Made by a program: the position numbers and the translations under genes. Shown piece after piece: positions 51,106 through 61,958 of a stretch of DNA of 64,000 nucleotides. The notes under the pieces are model-generated. The model saw nothing but the letters and a program-made list of their open reading frames with translations. It searched no databases and had not been told where the DNA came from. This stretch comes from Gammaproteobacteria bacterium (GTDB lineage Bacteria > Pseudomonadota > Gammaproteobacteria > Burkholderiales > Burkholderiaceae_C): NCBI GenBank assembly GCA_018828125.1, contig JAHJWB010000001.1, positions 434,001-498,000 of the forward strand, given 5' to 3'. Position 1 is the stretch's first letter, and every line of letters begins with the position of its first letter.

Positions 51106-52347
51106 TTACGGTGTGGCCCTGGCTTCCACGTATTCGGCGGCAATGAACTGGGTGGCCTGCGCCGGGTTGAAGTTGTCGTCGCTCACAAACAACAGCACCC
51201 GCCCACCGCCTGCTGCGCTGGGCAGGGGCGGGCCCCAGGTCATGCCCTCGATGTTGTCCAACTGCTGGAGGCCCAGGTGGGCAAAATCGGCCACCAGGGT
51301 CTTGGCCACTGGGGTGTGGTTGCCTGGCGCCAGCGCCTGCAGGTCCAGCGTGTTGTGGCCAGGTGCGGCCACAGGGCGCACGCTGATGCGGTACAGGCGC
51401 ACGGAGTTGCCTACGCCCAGGGTGTAGGCGCGCTCCAGCACCAGCAGGTGGTCGGGGCCATCGGCCAGGATCTCGCTCACGCCGTTGGTGGTGTAGCCGC
51501 CCGGCATGGGGCTCTTGTGGGGCACAGGGTCGGGCTGGTAGGCCACCTGGCGCAGCGCCTGACCCGTGAGCACGTCGATGGCGGTGATGCGCACTGGCGC
51601 CCCGCCGCTGGTGGGCGTGGCGCGGGGGCCGTCCTGTAGCCAGGGGCCTTCCATGGCCAGCCAAGCAGTGCGCCCGTCGGGCGACAGGGCCAGGCCCTCC
51701 AGCGTGGCGTTGTCGCGCGGGCCTGTCCGCGAGCCCACCTGCGCGCCCTTGACGGGTTGAAAGGCCGCAGGCAACACGTACTCGCGCAGCAGCGCACCAT
51801 CAACCGCCCGCGCGGCGTGCAGGGCAGGGCCAAAACCATGGGCAAAGTCGCCCTCGCTCGTCCACAGAAAGGTGGTGCCGTCCAGCAGCCAGCGCACGGC
51901 CTCCGGGTCGGGCACGGCCACGCCCGCCTGGGCGCGTCGGCTGGAGGCGTACGGCTGGCCCGCGGCGTTGCGCAAGGGGGTGACGGCAGTGAACTGGGGC
52001 CGGTCGAGGGTGCTGGCGGTGTAGCGGATGCGCGCGGTGTAGAAGCGTGCGTCGTCCACCGCAGACCGGTCGTCGGAGATCAGGATGTACGTGTCGCGCC
52101 CCGCGTCGTAGTCAACGCCCGAAAGCCCACCAATGGTGGTGCCACCAAAGACCTGCCGCTGGTCCAGCACCACGTCGCCGATGAGGCGCAGGCAGGGCGC
52201 CTGGCACTGGGCCTTTGCAGTATCTGCAGCCGCCCGTGGCGCGGCCGGGGCGCCGCAGGCTGGCAGCAGGGTGGCGGTGGCCAGCAAGGCGAGTGCTGCG
52301 CAGGCCTTGCGAAGGGGAATAAAAGGCAAAGACGGCACGTGTCGCAT
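51106..52347 (-). CDS. Esterase-like activity of phytase family lipoprotein (copy A)
   Basis: This 413-residue protein has a lipoprotein signal (ALLATATLLPAC, lipobox LPAC). A beta-propeller-like 'esterase-like activity of phytase' domain follows: GGLSGVDYDAGRDTYILISD, PEAVRWLLDGTTFLWTSEGD, LEGLALSPDGRTAWLAMEG and NIEGMTWGPPLPS near the end. It is likely on the cell surface or in the periplasm, hydrolysing or binding a phospho-ester; the substrate is unproven. A related protein lies at 58369-59769. Confidence 0.85.
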   Translation of the reverse strand: MRHVPSLPFIPLRKACAALALLATATLLPACGAPAAPRAAADTAKAQCQAPCLRLIGDVVLDQRQVFGGTTIGGLSGVDYDAGRDTYILISDDRSAVDDARFYTARIRYTASTLDRPQFTAVTPLRNAAGQPYASSRRAQAGVAVPDPEAVRWLLDGTTFLWTSEGDFAHGFGPALHAARAVDGALLREYVLPAAFQPVKGAQVGSRTGPRDNATLEGLALSPDGRTAWLAMEGPWLQDGPRATPTSGGAPVRITAIDVLTGQALRQVAYQPDPVPHKSPMPGGYTTNGVSEILADGPDHLLVLERAYTLGVGNSVRLYRISVRPVAAPGHNTLDLQALAPGNHTPVAKTLVADFAHLGLQQLDNIEGMTWGPPLPSAAGGGRVLLFVSDDNFNPAQATQFIAAEYVEARATP

Positions 52348-52402
52348 GGGGCGCGAGTGTAGGCGGAAGCCGCCTCCTGGCGTGGTGGGGGTGCGCCCCG
52401 GC

Positions 52403-53116
52403 TTAGACCAGGCCTTTTTCCGCCATCGACAGCGCCTGGCCCGGCGCCACGATGACGTGGTCGAGCACGCGCACATCCACCAGCGCCAGCGTGGTTTTGA
52501 GTGTCTGGGTCAGGGCCTCGTCGGCGCGGCTGGGTTGCACGCTGCCGCTGGGGTGGTTGTGGGCCAGCACCACGGCGGCCGCCTGGTGGTGCAGCGCGCG
52601 CAGCACCACCTCGCGCGGGTACACGCTGGTCTGGGTGAGCGTGCCGCGAAAAAGCTCTTCCATCGCCAACAGGCGGTTCTGGCTGTCCAGAAACAGCACC
52701 GCAAACACCTCGTGCCCCTTGGCGGCCAGGTGCAGCTGCAGGTAGTGCTTGACGGTGTCAGCCGAGTCGAACACCTCGCGCTCGCGCAACTGCTGGGCCA
52801 GCGCGCGGCGGGCGAGCTCCAGCACGGCCACCAGTTCGGCGCGTTTGGCGGGGCCCAGGCCCTTGATGCGCGTGAGGTCGGCCGCGCTGGTGTGCAGCAG
52901 GCCGGAGATTCCGCCGAAGCCACCACTCACTTTGCCGGTGGCGGCGTCCACGCTGGGCGCCTCCAGCAGCTCTTGCGCCATCTGCAGCACGCCTTTGCCC
53001 ACGATGCCGGTGCGCAGCAAGATGGCCAGCAGCTCGGCGTCGGCCAGGGCAGCAGGGCCACGCGCCAGCAGTTTTTCGCGGGGCTGGGCGTCAGAAGGCA
53101 GGTCTTTGAGGGGCAT
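52403..53116 (-). CDS. radC: RadC family JAB-domain protein
   Basis: This 237-residue protein has an N-terminal helix-hairpin-helix part ([20 protein letters not shown]) and a C-terminal JAMM domain with the metal motif [15 protein letters not shown]. It is full-length for the family. Despite the name, a repair role is not proven; the fold suggests a metalloprotease or nucleic-acid hydrolase. It is divergent from fkpB. Confidence 0.94.
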   Translation of the reverse strand: MPLKDLPSDAQPREKLLARGPAALADAELLAILLRTGIVGKGVLQMAQELLEAPSVDAATGKVSGGFGGISGLLHTSAADLTRIKGLGPAKRAELVAVLELARRALAQQLREREVFDSADTVKHYLQLHLAAKGHEVFAVLFLDSQNRLLAMEELFRGTLTQTSVYPREVVLRALHHQAAAVVLAHNHPSGSVQPSRADEALTQTLKTTLALVDVRVLDHVIVAPGQALSMAEKGLV

Positions 53117-53214
53117 GGGATGGGGGTGTACGGCCCGTAAGCCGCGGTACTGGCGGTGCCAGCGATAGGGCTTTGCCCGGTTTTCTACAATCGCAGGAGT
53201 TTATCGAGACCGTT

Positions 53215-53679
53215 ATGACATCTACCGCTGCCGCTTTGCCCACTGTCCAGCCGGGCTCCTTCCTCACCCTGCACTACCGCCTCGCGGGCCCGGCGGGGGA
53301 TGTGATCAACACTTTTACCGACAAACCGGCCACCTTGTCGCTGGGCACGGGCGAGCTGTCGCCCGCCATGGAACAGCGCCTGCTGGGCCTGGCCGAAGGC
53401 ACCCGCACCACGTTTGACATGGCGCCTGGCGAGGCTTTTGGCGAACGCAATGCCGACATGCAGCAGTGGGTGGCAAAGAAACTGCTGAACCAACTGGGCG
53501 ACCCCGACGAAAAGTACAACGTGGGCGATGTGGTGCAGTTCCCTACGCCTGATGGACAGGGCAGCTATGCCGGCGCGGTGCTGCAGGTGCGTGACGATGG
53601 GGCCGTGCTGTTTGACTTCAACCACCCGTTGGCAGGCCAGCCGGTGACGTTTGAAGTGCAGCTGATCGGGGTCCTGTGA
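53215..53679 (+). CDS. fkpB: FKBP-type peptidyl-prolyl isomerase (SlpA/FkpB)
   Basis: This 154-residue protein has an FKBP fold of the SlyD/SlpA type: [59 protein letters not shown] and [20 protein letters not shown]. It catalyses prolyl isomerisation or acts as a chaperone. ATG 53215 is used. The stop overlaps the ispH start; fkpB-ispH is the conserved order in proteobacteria. Confidence 0.93.
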   Translation: MTSTAAALPTVQPGSFLTLHYRLAGPAGDVINTFTDKPATLSLGTGELSPAMEQRLLGLAEGTRTTFDMAPGEAFGERNADMQQWVAKKLLNQLGDPDEKYNVGDVVQFPTPDGQGSYAGAVLQVRDDGAVLFDFNHPLAGQPVTFEVQLIGVL

Positions 53680-54674
53680 TGCAAAAACCCCAGGAGATCC
53701 TGCTGGCCGAGCCGCGCGGCTTTTGCGCGGGTGTGGACCGCGCCATCGAGATCGTCGAGCGCGCCATTCAAAAGTTTGGCGCCCCGATCTATGTGCGCCA
53801 CGAGATCGTGCACAACACCTATGTGGTGAACGACCTCAAGGCCAAGGGCGCGATCTTTATCGAAGAGCTGTCGGACGTGCCCCCCGGCGCCACGCTCGTC
53901 TTCAGCGCCCATGGCGTGAGCAAGGCCGTGCAGCAAGAGGCCGTGGCGCGCGGCTTCAGTATTTTTGACGCCACCTGCCCGCTGGTGACCAAGGTGCACG
54001 TCGAAGTGGCCAAGCTCGCCAAAGAGGGCTACGAATTCATCATGATCGGCCACAAGGGCCATCCCGAAGTGGAAGGCACCATGGGCCAGCTGGACCATGG
54101 CATTCACCTGGTGGAAGACGTGGCCGACGTGGCCCGTGTGCAGCCCGCACAGACCGAAAAACTGGCCGTGGTCACTCAGACCACGCTGAGTGTGGACGAT
54201 GCGGCCGAAATCTCTGCCGCCGTGCGTGCGCGCTTCCCCAGCGTGCGCGAGCCCAAGCAGCAGGACATCTGCTACGCCACACAAAACCGGCAAGACGCCG
54301 TCAAGGTGCTAAGCCCGCAGGTGGACGTGGTGATCGTGGTGGGCAGCCCCACCAGCTCCAACAGCAACCGCCTGCGTGAACTGGCGGCCAAGCTGGGCAC
54401 CACCGCCTACATGGTGGACAGCGCCGACGAGCTGCGCGGTGAGTGGTTTGACGGCACGGCCCGCGTGGGCCTGACCGCCGGAGCCTCGGCACCCGAAATC
54501 CTGGTGCAGCAGGTCATCGACCGCATCAAGGCGCTGGGCGCGGTGTCGGTGCGCACCATGGCGGGCATCGAGGAAACCATCAAATTCCCGCTGCCCAAGG
54601 GGCTCAAGATCGACGCCACCACAGGCTTGACCATCACCGAACGCACACCAGAGACGGGTCCTGCCCGGCATTGA
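53679..54674 (+). CDS. ispH: 4-hydroxy-3-methylbut-2-enyl diphosphate reductase
   Basis: IspH makes IPP and DMAPP in the last step of the MEP isoprenoid pathway, using a [4Fe-4S] cluster. The 331-residue protein has all three cluster Cys: [32 protein letters not shown] and [25 protein letters not shown] and [15 protein letters not shown] are also present. Translation may start at ATG 53679, sharing one base with the fkpB stop, or at GTG 53676. Confidence 0.96.
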   Translation: MQKPQEILLAEPRGFCAGVDRAIEIVERAIQKFGAPIYVRHEIVHNTYVVNDLKAKGAIFIEELSDVPPGATLVFSAHGVSKAVQQEAVARGFSIFDATCPLVTKVHVEVAKLAKEGYEFIMIGHKGHPEVEGTMGQLDHGIHLVEDVADVARVQPAQTEKLAVVTQTTLSVDDAAEISAAVRARFPSVREPKQQDICYATQNRQDAVKVLSPQVDVVIVVGSPTSSNSNRLRELAAKLGTTAYMVDSADELRGEWFDGTARVGLTAGASAPEILVQQVIDRIKALGAVSVRTMAGIEETIKFPLPKGLKIDATTGLTITERTPETGPARH

Positions 54675-54721
54675 CGGCTGCGGGGCACCACCGTCCGTGG
54701 CTCAAGGGATGCTTCTGTTTG

Positions 54722-54768
54722 GATAGCTACTAGCGTTTGATGGATAAGCGCTAGAGGCTAATTTGACT
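54722..54768 (+). repeat. Dispersed hairpin repeat, copy 10
   Basis: It reads gatagctac then TAGCGTTT-gatggat-AAGCGCTA, then gaggctaatttga. One mismatch lies in the left arm. It lies between convergent ispH and the CBS gene, in plus orientation. Confidence 0.92.
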
Positions 54769-54795
54769 AATAATTTTGGTGCAGATCAGGTCAAC

Positions 54796-55518
54796 CTACA
54801 GCGCCATCGCAGGCCCGCTCCACAAATCCAGCGGCGGGTCGGCCGCCACGGCGCGCAGGATGTCGGTGCGCGAGATAAAGCCCGACAGCACGCCCGCCTC
54901 GTCCGTCACCGGCAGACCGGGCAGGCCGGTTTCCAGCAGCACCGCTGCCACACGGCGCAGTTCGGTGTCGGCGGCCACGGTGGGCACGGGGCTCACCATC
55001 ACTTCGGACACGGGGCGGCGCGCCAGGTCAATGGCCTGCTTGACTGCGCCGGGCTCGGGCAGCAGGTCCAGCGGCGCCATGTCGGCCCGCAGCAGCAGGC
55101 CAATCACGCGGCCCAGCGCATCCACCACGGGGGCCTGCGCCACCTTGTGTTCGGCCAGGGTCTGCCAGGCATCGTTCACGCGCACATCGGGCGGCACGCT
55201 GAGGGCTTCGGTGGTCATCACGTCACTCACCTTGGTCAGCGGCTGGCGAGCGTGCTGGGAGCCTTGTTCGGTCTGTGCATAGGCGCTCACAGCGTCCTGC
55301 ATGCGCAGGTTGACCACGGCCGCGGGCGCAGCACTGGTGGCATCGGCCGCGGCGGGGTCGTGGGGCATGCGGAAGCTGGGGGCAGGCTCGGCGGCCACAT
55401 CCAGCGCCCGGGTGCGCAGCGCCTGCGGCCGCTGCACATTGCGCACAGCAGAAATGCGCGCCAGGTTTTCGGGGCCGCCCCGGTACATCTGGCCCGAGGG
55501 GCCGAACACAAAAAACAT
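54796..55518 (-). CDS. CBS domain protein
   Basis: This 240-residue protein has two CBS motifs in its C-terminal two-thirds: VSDVMTTEALSVPPDVRVND with VAQAPVVDALGRVIGLLLRA, and PVSEVMVSPVPTVAADTELR with GLPGLPVTDEAGVLSGFISR. The pair probably binds an adenosyl nucleotide. The N-terminus MFFVFGPSGQMYRGGPENL is unusual and not assigned. ATG 55518 has AGGAGA upstream. The same frame is open further upstream, but those residues oppose the dehydratase gene and are not credible. Confidence 0.88.
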   Translation of the reverse strand: MFFVFGPSGQMYRGGPENLARISAVRNVQRPQALRTRALDVAAEPAPSFRMPHDPAAADATSAAPAAVVNLRMQDAVSAYAQTEQGSQHARQPLTKVSDVMTTEALSVPPDVRVNDAWQTLAEHKVAQAPVVDALGRVIGLLLRADMAPLDLLPEPGAVKQAIDLARRPVSEVMVSPVPTVAADTELRRVAAVLLETGLPGLPVTDEAGVLSGFISRTDILRAVAADPPLDLWSGPAMAL

Positions 55519-55696
55519 GCTTTTCTCCTGCGCGCAGACCCGCGAAGGGTGTTCGCGAAGGGGGCTGCATGGCCATGTTATCGGCAGTTCGTGGCGGGGC
55601 CTGCAGCACACCGTGTATCGCGCTGTATCCGCCAGCCGTCTGCAGGGGAGAGGGGCTCCCTCTAAACTGCGTCCCTTTGCCCCACGGAGCCCCTGC

Positions 55697-56638
55697 ATGA
55701 TCGACCGCGCCGCTATCGCCGCCGCCCGCCGCCAACTCGCCACCCAGCCCGACTTTCTGCGCACCACGCCGCTGATGCGCGTGTCTGGCCAGTCCCTGGG
55801 GGTTGAGTGCGCCGAGGTCTGGCTCAAGCTGGAACACCTGCAGGTGGGCGGCAGCTTCAAGGCGCGCGGCATGCTGTACCGGCTGCTGGCCAACCCGGTG
55901 CCCGACAGCGGCGTGATCATTGCCTCGGGCGGCAACGCCGGCATTGCCGTGGCCGCCGCTGCCAAAGCGCTGGGCGTGCGCTGCGAGGTGTTTGTGCCCG
56001 AGGTCTCGCCCGAGGCCAAACGCGCCCGGCTGCGGGCGCTGGGCGCCGAAGTCGTCGTTACAGGTGCGGCCTATTCCCAAGCGTTTGAAGCCTGCGTGGC
56101 CCGCCAGAAGGCCACTGGCGCGCTGCAGGCCCACGCCTACGACCAACCCGAAGTGGTGGCGGGCGCGGGCACCCTCGCGCTGGAAATGGAAGAGCAGGGC
56201 GGCCGCCTGCCGGACACCGTGCTGGTCAGCGTGGGCGGTGGTGGGCTGATTGGCGGCGTGGCAGCGTGGGTTGAGAGCCGCGCCCACGTGGTGGCGCTGG
56301 AGCCCGAGCGCGCCCCCACCCTGCATGCGGCGCGCGCCGCAGGGCAACCGGTGGATGTAGAAGTGGGCGGTGTGGCCGCTGACTCATTGGGTGCCAAGCG
56401 CATCGGCGCCATCGGCTGGGAGATCAGCCAGCGCCATGTGCACGACGCCCTCCTGCTGCCCGACGACGCCATCCGCGCCGCCCAGCTGTGGCTGTGGAAG
56501 GAGCTGAAACTGGCCGTGGAGCCCGCCGCCGCGCTGGGCCTCGCGGCGCTGCAAACTGGCGCATACAAACTCCAACCGCAGGAAACCGTGGCGCTCATTC
56601 TTTGCGGCGCCAATTTCGACCCCGCAAGTCTCACCTGA
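55697..56638 (+). CDS. PLP-dependent threonine/serine dehydratase-like enzyme
   Basis: This 313-residue fold-type II PLP enzyme has GGSFKARGMLYRL with the Schiff-base Lys, IASGGNAGIAVAAAAKALG (phosphate loop, where typical dehydratases have SxGNH/AxG) and SVGGGGLIGGVAAWVE (the Gly loop). ALILCGANFD is near the C-terminus. There is no regulatory ACT domain, so it resembles catabolic threonine dehydratase or serine racemase-type proteins. Substrate specificity is uncertain. It is divergent from the CBS gene. Confidence 0.85.
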   Translation: MIDRAAIAAARRQLATQPDFLRTTPLMRVSGQSLGVECAEVWLKLEHLQVGGSFKARGMLYRLLANPVPDSGVIIASGGNAGIAVAAAAKALGVRCEVFVPEVSPEAKRARLRALGAEVVVTGAAYSQAFEACVARQKATGALQAHAYDQPEVVAGAGTLALEMEEQGGRLPDTVLVSVGGGGLIGGVAAWVESRAHVVALEPERAPTLHAARAAGQPVDVEVGGVAADSLGAKRIGAIGWEISQRHVHDALLLPDDAIRAAQLWLWKELKLAVEPAAALGLAALQTGAYKLQPQETVALILCGANFDPASLT

Positions 56639-56705
56639 GCGCGCGTGTGGCACCGGGCGCGGCTCACGCCAGCGCCCCCGCGCAAGGGCCGCCCCGCCGC
56701 GCTGG

Positions 56706-56750
56706 GGGCGTCCCCCCTTGGGGGGGAAGGCGCGAAGCGACTCAGGGGGG
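56706..56750. repeat. Dispersed GC-rich repeat, family 2, copy 2
   Basis: The arrangement cgtccccccttgggggggaa then ggcgcgaagcgactcagggg matches the copy at 7836-7887. It ends 14 bases before the serS start codon, leaving little room for a separate promoter downstream of it. Confidence 0.6.
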
Positions 56751-56755
56751 CCTAA

Positions 56756-58084
<1,329 letters not shown>

Positions 58085-58128
58085 TCGCAAACAGCGCCCG
58101 CTGGGGCAACCTAGCATGGACAACCAAC

Positions 58129-58155
58129 AAGGGCCTTAGGGCCCTTTGCTTTTTT
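58129..58155 (+). terminator. Rho-independent terminator of serS
   Basis: AAGGGCC-TTAG-GGCCCTT forms a 7-bp stem with a 4-base loop followed by tgcTTTTTT, 45 bases after the serS stop. Confidence 0.8.
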
Positions 58156-58188
58156 GCAGCGAACGTGCTGAGGATTGAATTATAAAAT

Positions 58189-58235
58189 GATAGCTACTAG
58201 CGCTTTGCCAGTAAGCGCTATAGCCTGTTTTTCAT
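58189..58235 (+). repeat. Dispersed hairpin repeat, copy 11
   Basis: It reads gatagctac then TAGCGCTT-tgccagt-AAGCGCTA, then tagcctgtttttca. The stem is perfect but the loop is altered. It lies between the serS terminator and the second phytase-like gene. Confidence 0.9.
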
Positions 58236-58368
58236 CATATTTTCATACGTCCTGTGCTGTTCAAGTTGCATGGGCGTGCGGCAGGCAGCCCTGTCATCGT
58301 TCGTTCATCGGCCGGTCACATGCGGGTCGCACCATCGCGCGGTTCTTTCACTCACTGCATCGTGCGCC

Positions 58369-59769
58369 ATGAAACTCCGTTTTGCTTGCGGCCTTTTTGT
58401 TACCAGCCTGTTGCTCGCCGCGTGCGGCGGCGGCAATGATGGCGATGGTTTTGTCTACCCAGGCAAGGATGGCGCTGCGCTCCCGTTCACCACCCTGCAA
58501 ACCCTGAACAACGCCGACAAGACCGCTATCCGCAACGGCGGCTTTGGGTCTGCCATGGCGCCTCATCCCACGCTGGCCGGGCATTTTTACGCCATGACGG
58601 ACCGCGGCCCCAATGCTGACCCGCTGGCAGGCGCTATCCCGGGCGGCAAGTTCTTTCCAGTGCCCACATTCACACCGCAGATTGGCTTGTTCAAGCTGGA
58701 TGACAAAGGCCAGATCACGCTGGTGCGCACCGTGGCGCTGAAGGACCCCAAGGGCCGCTCCATCACCGGTTTGCCCAACTCGGCGTTTGGCTCCACCGGC
58801 GAAGTCGCCTACAACCTGGACGGCAGCAAAGTCACGCTGGACCCGGACGGCAGCGGTGTGCAGGGCGTTGACGAAAGTGGCCTGGACCCCGAGGGGCTGG
58901 TGGCCCTGGCCGACGGCAGCTTCTGGGTGAGCGACGAATACGGCCCGCACATGGTGCACTTTGATGCCAGCGGCAAGGAGATTGCGCGCATCAACCCCTT
59001 TGCCGCCGACCCTCGCAACCGCGCAGGCCGCGTGTTGCCACCAGAACTGGCCAAACGATGGCCCAACCGCGGCATGGAGGGGCTGGCCATCACGCCGGAC
59101 GGCAAGACGCTGGTGGGCATCATGCAGTCGAACCTGTACAACCCCACGTCTGCCGTGGGCAGCATCAACCTCACGCGCATCGTCACCATGCAGTTGGACA
59201 CCGGGGCGCGTGCCCAGTATTTGTACAAGCAGGACGCAGCCGGGCTGGCCAACTCCGACATCGTGGCCCTGTCGGCCACCAGCTTTCTGGTGATCGAGCG
59301 TGACACCAAGTTCTTTGGCCGCGACACCGGCACGGTGCGCAAGAACCTTTACAAGATCGACATCGCCAAAGCCACCAACGTGGACGCCAGCAGCAGCACG
59401 CTGAACCACCCCGCCATCACCCGCGACACGGCCACCGGCCTCCTGGTCAACGGCAAGACGCTGGAACTGGTGGCCAAGGATGGCGGCACCGACAACAACT
59501 ACGCGACCGGGTGGGCGGCCCTGGCCGCCGTGGGCATCCAGCCCGTAGTCAAAACGCTGGTGTACGACGCGGTCAGGGAAATGGCCTACCCGCACGACAA
59601 GATGGAAGGCCTGTGGGTCATAGACGCCACCCGCGTGGGCATCGTCAACGACGACGACTTTGCCATCGAGCCCAACGGCACCGGCGGCGTGCGTCAGAAG
59701 GTGCTGGGCAACGGCAAGGTAGACGCGAACACCCTGCACGTGGTGAAGCTGGCAGCGCCGCTGTATTGA
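58369..59769 (+). CDS. Esterase-like activity of phytase family lipoprotein (copy B)
   Basis: This 466-residue protein has a lipoprotein signal (FVTSLLLAACGGG, lipobox LAAC). An esterase-like phytase domain follows: GHFYAMTDRGPNADPL, LDPEGLVALADGSFWVSDEY, WPNRGMEGLAITPDGKTLVG and PHDKMEGLWVIDATRVGIVN. It is presumably anchored in the envelope and acts on an extracytoplasmic ester or phosphate compound, which is unproven. It is a distant relative of the protein at 51106-52347, with the same lipoprotein-plus-domain plan but a longer chain. Confidence 0.86.
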   Translation: MKLRFACGLFVTSLLLAACGGGNDGDGFVYPGKDGAALPFTTLQTLNNADKTAIRNGGFGSAMAPHPTLAGHFYAMTDRGPNADPLAGAIPGGKFFPVPTFTPQIGLFKLDDKGQITLVRTVALKDPKGRSITGLPNSAFGSTGEVAYNLDGSKVTLDPDGSGVQGVDESGLDPEGLVALADGSFWVSDEYGPHMVHFDASGKEIARINPFAADPRNRAGRVLPPELAKRWPNRGMEGLAITPDGKTLVGIMQSNLYNPTSAVGSINLTRIVTMQLDTGARAQYLYKQDAAGLANSDIVALSATSFLVIERDTKFFGRDTGTVRKNLYKIDIAKATNVDASSSTLNHPAITRDTATGLLVNGKTLELVAKDGGTDNNYATGWAALAAVGIQPVVKTLVYDAVREMAYPHDKMEGLWVIDATRVGIVNDDDFAIEPNGTGGVRQKVLGNGKVDANTLHVVKLAAPLY

Positions 59770-59834
59770 TCGACGGTTGCCCCGCTGCAAAAGTGATGGG
59801 CTGAAACGGAAGAAATCCGTCATCCGAATCTTGC

Positions 59835-59840
59835 TATAAT
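59835..59840 (+). promoter_or_regulatory. -10 box of the tRNA-Ser promoter
   Basis: A perfect TATAAT lies 18 bases before the mature tRNA 5' end, at a position suited to the tRNA promoter. No good TTGACA-type -35 box is seen at the expected distance. Confidence 0.7.
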
Positions 59841-59858
59841 CGCAGGCTTCGACACATA

Positions 59859-59949
<91 letters not shown>

Positions 59950-59954
59950 CATCA

Positions 59955-59995
59955 AAGCCCTGCAGCTATCTAATCCATAGCGCAGGGCTTTTTTC
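59955..59995 (+). terminator. Rho-independent terminator of tRNA-Ser
   Basis: AAGCCCTGC-A-GCTAT pairs with ATAGC-GCAGGGCTT (14 pairs with one bulged A), followed by TTTTC, seven bases after the tRNA. Confidence 0.9.
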
Positions 59996-60527
59996 TTGGT
60001 CGCAGGTAAAGCGCGGCCCGGTAGCCGACGGTGCACGCAAGGGGCTCCTCTGAATGGCTACGGCTCGCTGCTGCGGCTTGTCGCTTTTTGGTATCCGGCT
60101 AGAGCGCCGGACGGGACAGTGTTGGATACCGTACATACCGGGCGCTTGCCTTCGCATACCGTAGCTACATCGTTACAAGGCTTAACCTTACATCGATGTC
60201 CGTTGACATCACTTACGGTAGTTGCTTACCTGTAAGGCTCGCCCGGGTGATCAGTGCCCGCTGGTCAATATGTCTGGGCGCGATGCGTCAGTCCGCTCTC
60301 TCATTCCGTGGGCTCCACCCCCAACAAAGATGAAACGCTTCGCCATAGAAATTTTTGAATCCGCGCCGACTTTTGTTGCGTAGTGAGTCCGAGATGCACG
60401 CGCGCGCACTCTGTGTGGTGCCCCGCGCTGCAAACCTGTACCCCGTTGACCATCGTTTTGTTCTCAGCCGTCTTCGTTTTTTCTCTTGCCCGCCTGCGGA
60501 CCCTTGGCGCAGCGGTGTCTGCGTTTC
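59996..60527. other. Long intergenic region upstream of the glycosyltransferase gene
   Basis: I see no gene in these 532 bases. The middle is richer in A and T than its surroundings and has short repeats. ATACCG occurs at 60126, 60135 and 60156, and its inverted form TACGGTA at 60214-60220. GATGTC-CGTT-GACATC is a perfect hairpin or operator at 60195-60210. A candidate TTGACA -35 box at 60203-60208 overlaps it, with a weak TTACCT 17 bases later. The rest shows nothing recognisable. Confidence 0.5.
60195..60210. promoter_or_regulatory. Palindrome overlapping a candidate -35 box
   Basis: GATGTC-CGTT-GACATC is perfectly symmetric and contains TTGACA (60203-60208). It is about 320 bases upstream of the glycosyltransferase start, so it would imply a long leader if it is the operon promoter. 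Confidence 0.35.
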
Positions 60528-61958
60528 ATGACTGTCAATCCTCCCTTTAGTTCTGCTGCCTTGCGCAGCCGCGATACCGTGTCGCAGGAAGAGTCGATCC
60601 CGCAACGCGTTTCCCTTCCCGCAGCGCCCCTTCCCGAGGGCAAGCAGAAGCGAGCGGGTTTTTATCTACCCGTGCGATGGAAGTTTGCCCTGGCACTGCT
60701 GGCGGGGCTGTGCTGGATGGGGTTTGCCGTGTATGTGGCGGATGCCTGGGTGCATGACCTGAGCGTGGCCATCGGCCCGGTCCCGGCATACCTGGTGATT
60801 TATGGCATTGCGGTGGTGCCCGGGTTCATGAATGCGTTTCTGGTGGTAAGCCTCATGCTGGACAGGCGCCCTGGCGCCAGACGATCGGATGCAAGATACC
60901 CTGGCATTTCGATTCTGGTGGCGGCTTACAACGAAGAAGCGAGCATCGTTTCCACCATCGAGAGCATTGCACGTCAGATGTATGAGGGGCCTTTTCAGGT
61001 CGTGGTGATCAATGATGGGTCTAGCGATTCCACCGCCGAGAAGCTGGCCAGCTTGAGCTACCCATGGCTTGAGGTTCTCAACCTGGAGCGCAATGTTGGC
61101 AAGGCCAACGCGCTCAACGCGGGGTTGTCCCTGGTAAGCCACCACCTCACGATCACAGTCGACGGTGATTCGTACCTTTACAAGGAGGCGTTGCACAACT
61201 TGGTGCGCCGGTACATGAGCGACCCGGAGAACACCCGCGCTGTGGCTGGTGCCGTGCTGGTGCGCAACTCCCGCAAGAACTTCGTCACTGCCATCCAGGA
61301 ATGGGATTATTTTCACGGCATTGCAGCCATCAAGCGTCTTCAAAGCCTATACCAGGGCACGCTAGTGGCCCAGGGCGCTTTCTCCATCTACGACACGGCC
61401 TTGCTGCGCGAACTCAATGGCTGGCCGCACACGGTGGGCGAAGACATCGTACTGACCTGGGCCATCCTGGAGCGGGGCTACCGCGTCGGGTTTGCAGAGA
61501 ACGCCTGCCTTTTCACGAATGCTCCGGATACGTGGCTGCAGTTCATCCGCCAGCGCCAGCGCTGGTCGCGCGGGCTCATAGAGGCTTTCAAAGCGCACTG
61601 GCGTCTGCTGTTCAAGCCGCGCATGACCACCTTGTTTATCTGGTGGAACCTGTTGTTCCCATACATGGACCTTGTCTATACCTTTGCCTTTATCCCAGGC
61701 TTGGTGTTGGCACTTTTCGGCATCTACTGGTTGGCGGGCCCGATGACGCTGCTGGTGCTGCCGCTGGCCATGCTTGTCAATTACCTGATGTACAGCATCC
61801 AGTCGAAAATGTTCACCGAACAGGGTCTGACGGTCCGCCGCAATGTGCCCGGGTTCATTTTTTATGCGCTGTTTTACAGCATCGTCCTGCAGCCCGCATG
61901 TGTGGTAGGTTACCTGCAGGAAATAGTCAGCCGAACAAAAAATTGGGGCACCAAATGA
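60528..61958 (+). CDS. Membrane glycosyltransferase family 2 (PgaC/YaiP-like)
   Basis: This 476-residue polysaccharide synthase has two N-terminal helices (KFALALLAGLCWMGFAVYVA and AYLVIYGIAVVPGFMNAFLV). The GT2 domain starts ISILVAAYNEEASIVSTIES and carries the processive-synthase motifs VINDGSSD, TVDGDS, VGEDIVLTWAI and QRQRWSRG (Q-x-x-R-W). Three or four C-terminal helices follow. It resembles poly-N-acetylglucosamine synthase PgaC and E. coli YaiP; the sugar is unknown. No PgaB-type deacetylase or PgaD is adjacent. It is coupled by ATGA to an outer-membrane protein gene. Confidence 0.88.
   Translation: MTVNPPFSSAALRSRDTVSQEESIPQRVSLPAAPLPEGKQKRAGFYLPVRWKFALALLAGLCWMGFAVYVADAWVHDLSVAIGPVPAYLVIYGIAVVPGFMNAFLVVSLMLDRRPGARRSDARYPGISILVAAYNEEASIVSTIESIARQMYEGPFQVVVINDGSSDSTAEKLASLSYPWLEVLNLERNVGKANALNAGLSLVSHHLTITVDGDSYLYKEALHNLVRRYMSDPENTRAVAGAVLVRNSRKNFVTAIQEWDYFHGIAAIKRLQSLYQGTLVAQGAFSIYDTALLRELNGWPHTVGEDIVLTWAILERGYRVGFAENACLFTNAPDTWLQFIRQRQRWSRGLIEAFKAHWRLLFKPRMTTLFIWWNLLFPYMDLVYTFAFIPGLVLALFGIYWLAGPMTLLVLPLAMLVNYLMYSIQSKMFTEQGLTVRRNVPGFIFYALFYSIVLQPACVVGYLQEIVSRTKNWGTK

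Noticed and set aside
55519..56019. N-terminal extension of the CBS protein up to 56019
   Set aside because: The frame is open but lies opposite the start of the well-supported PLP enzyme. A good Shine-Dalgarno sequence (AGGAGA) supports the ATG at 55518.
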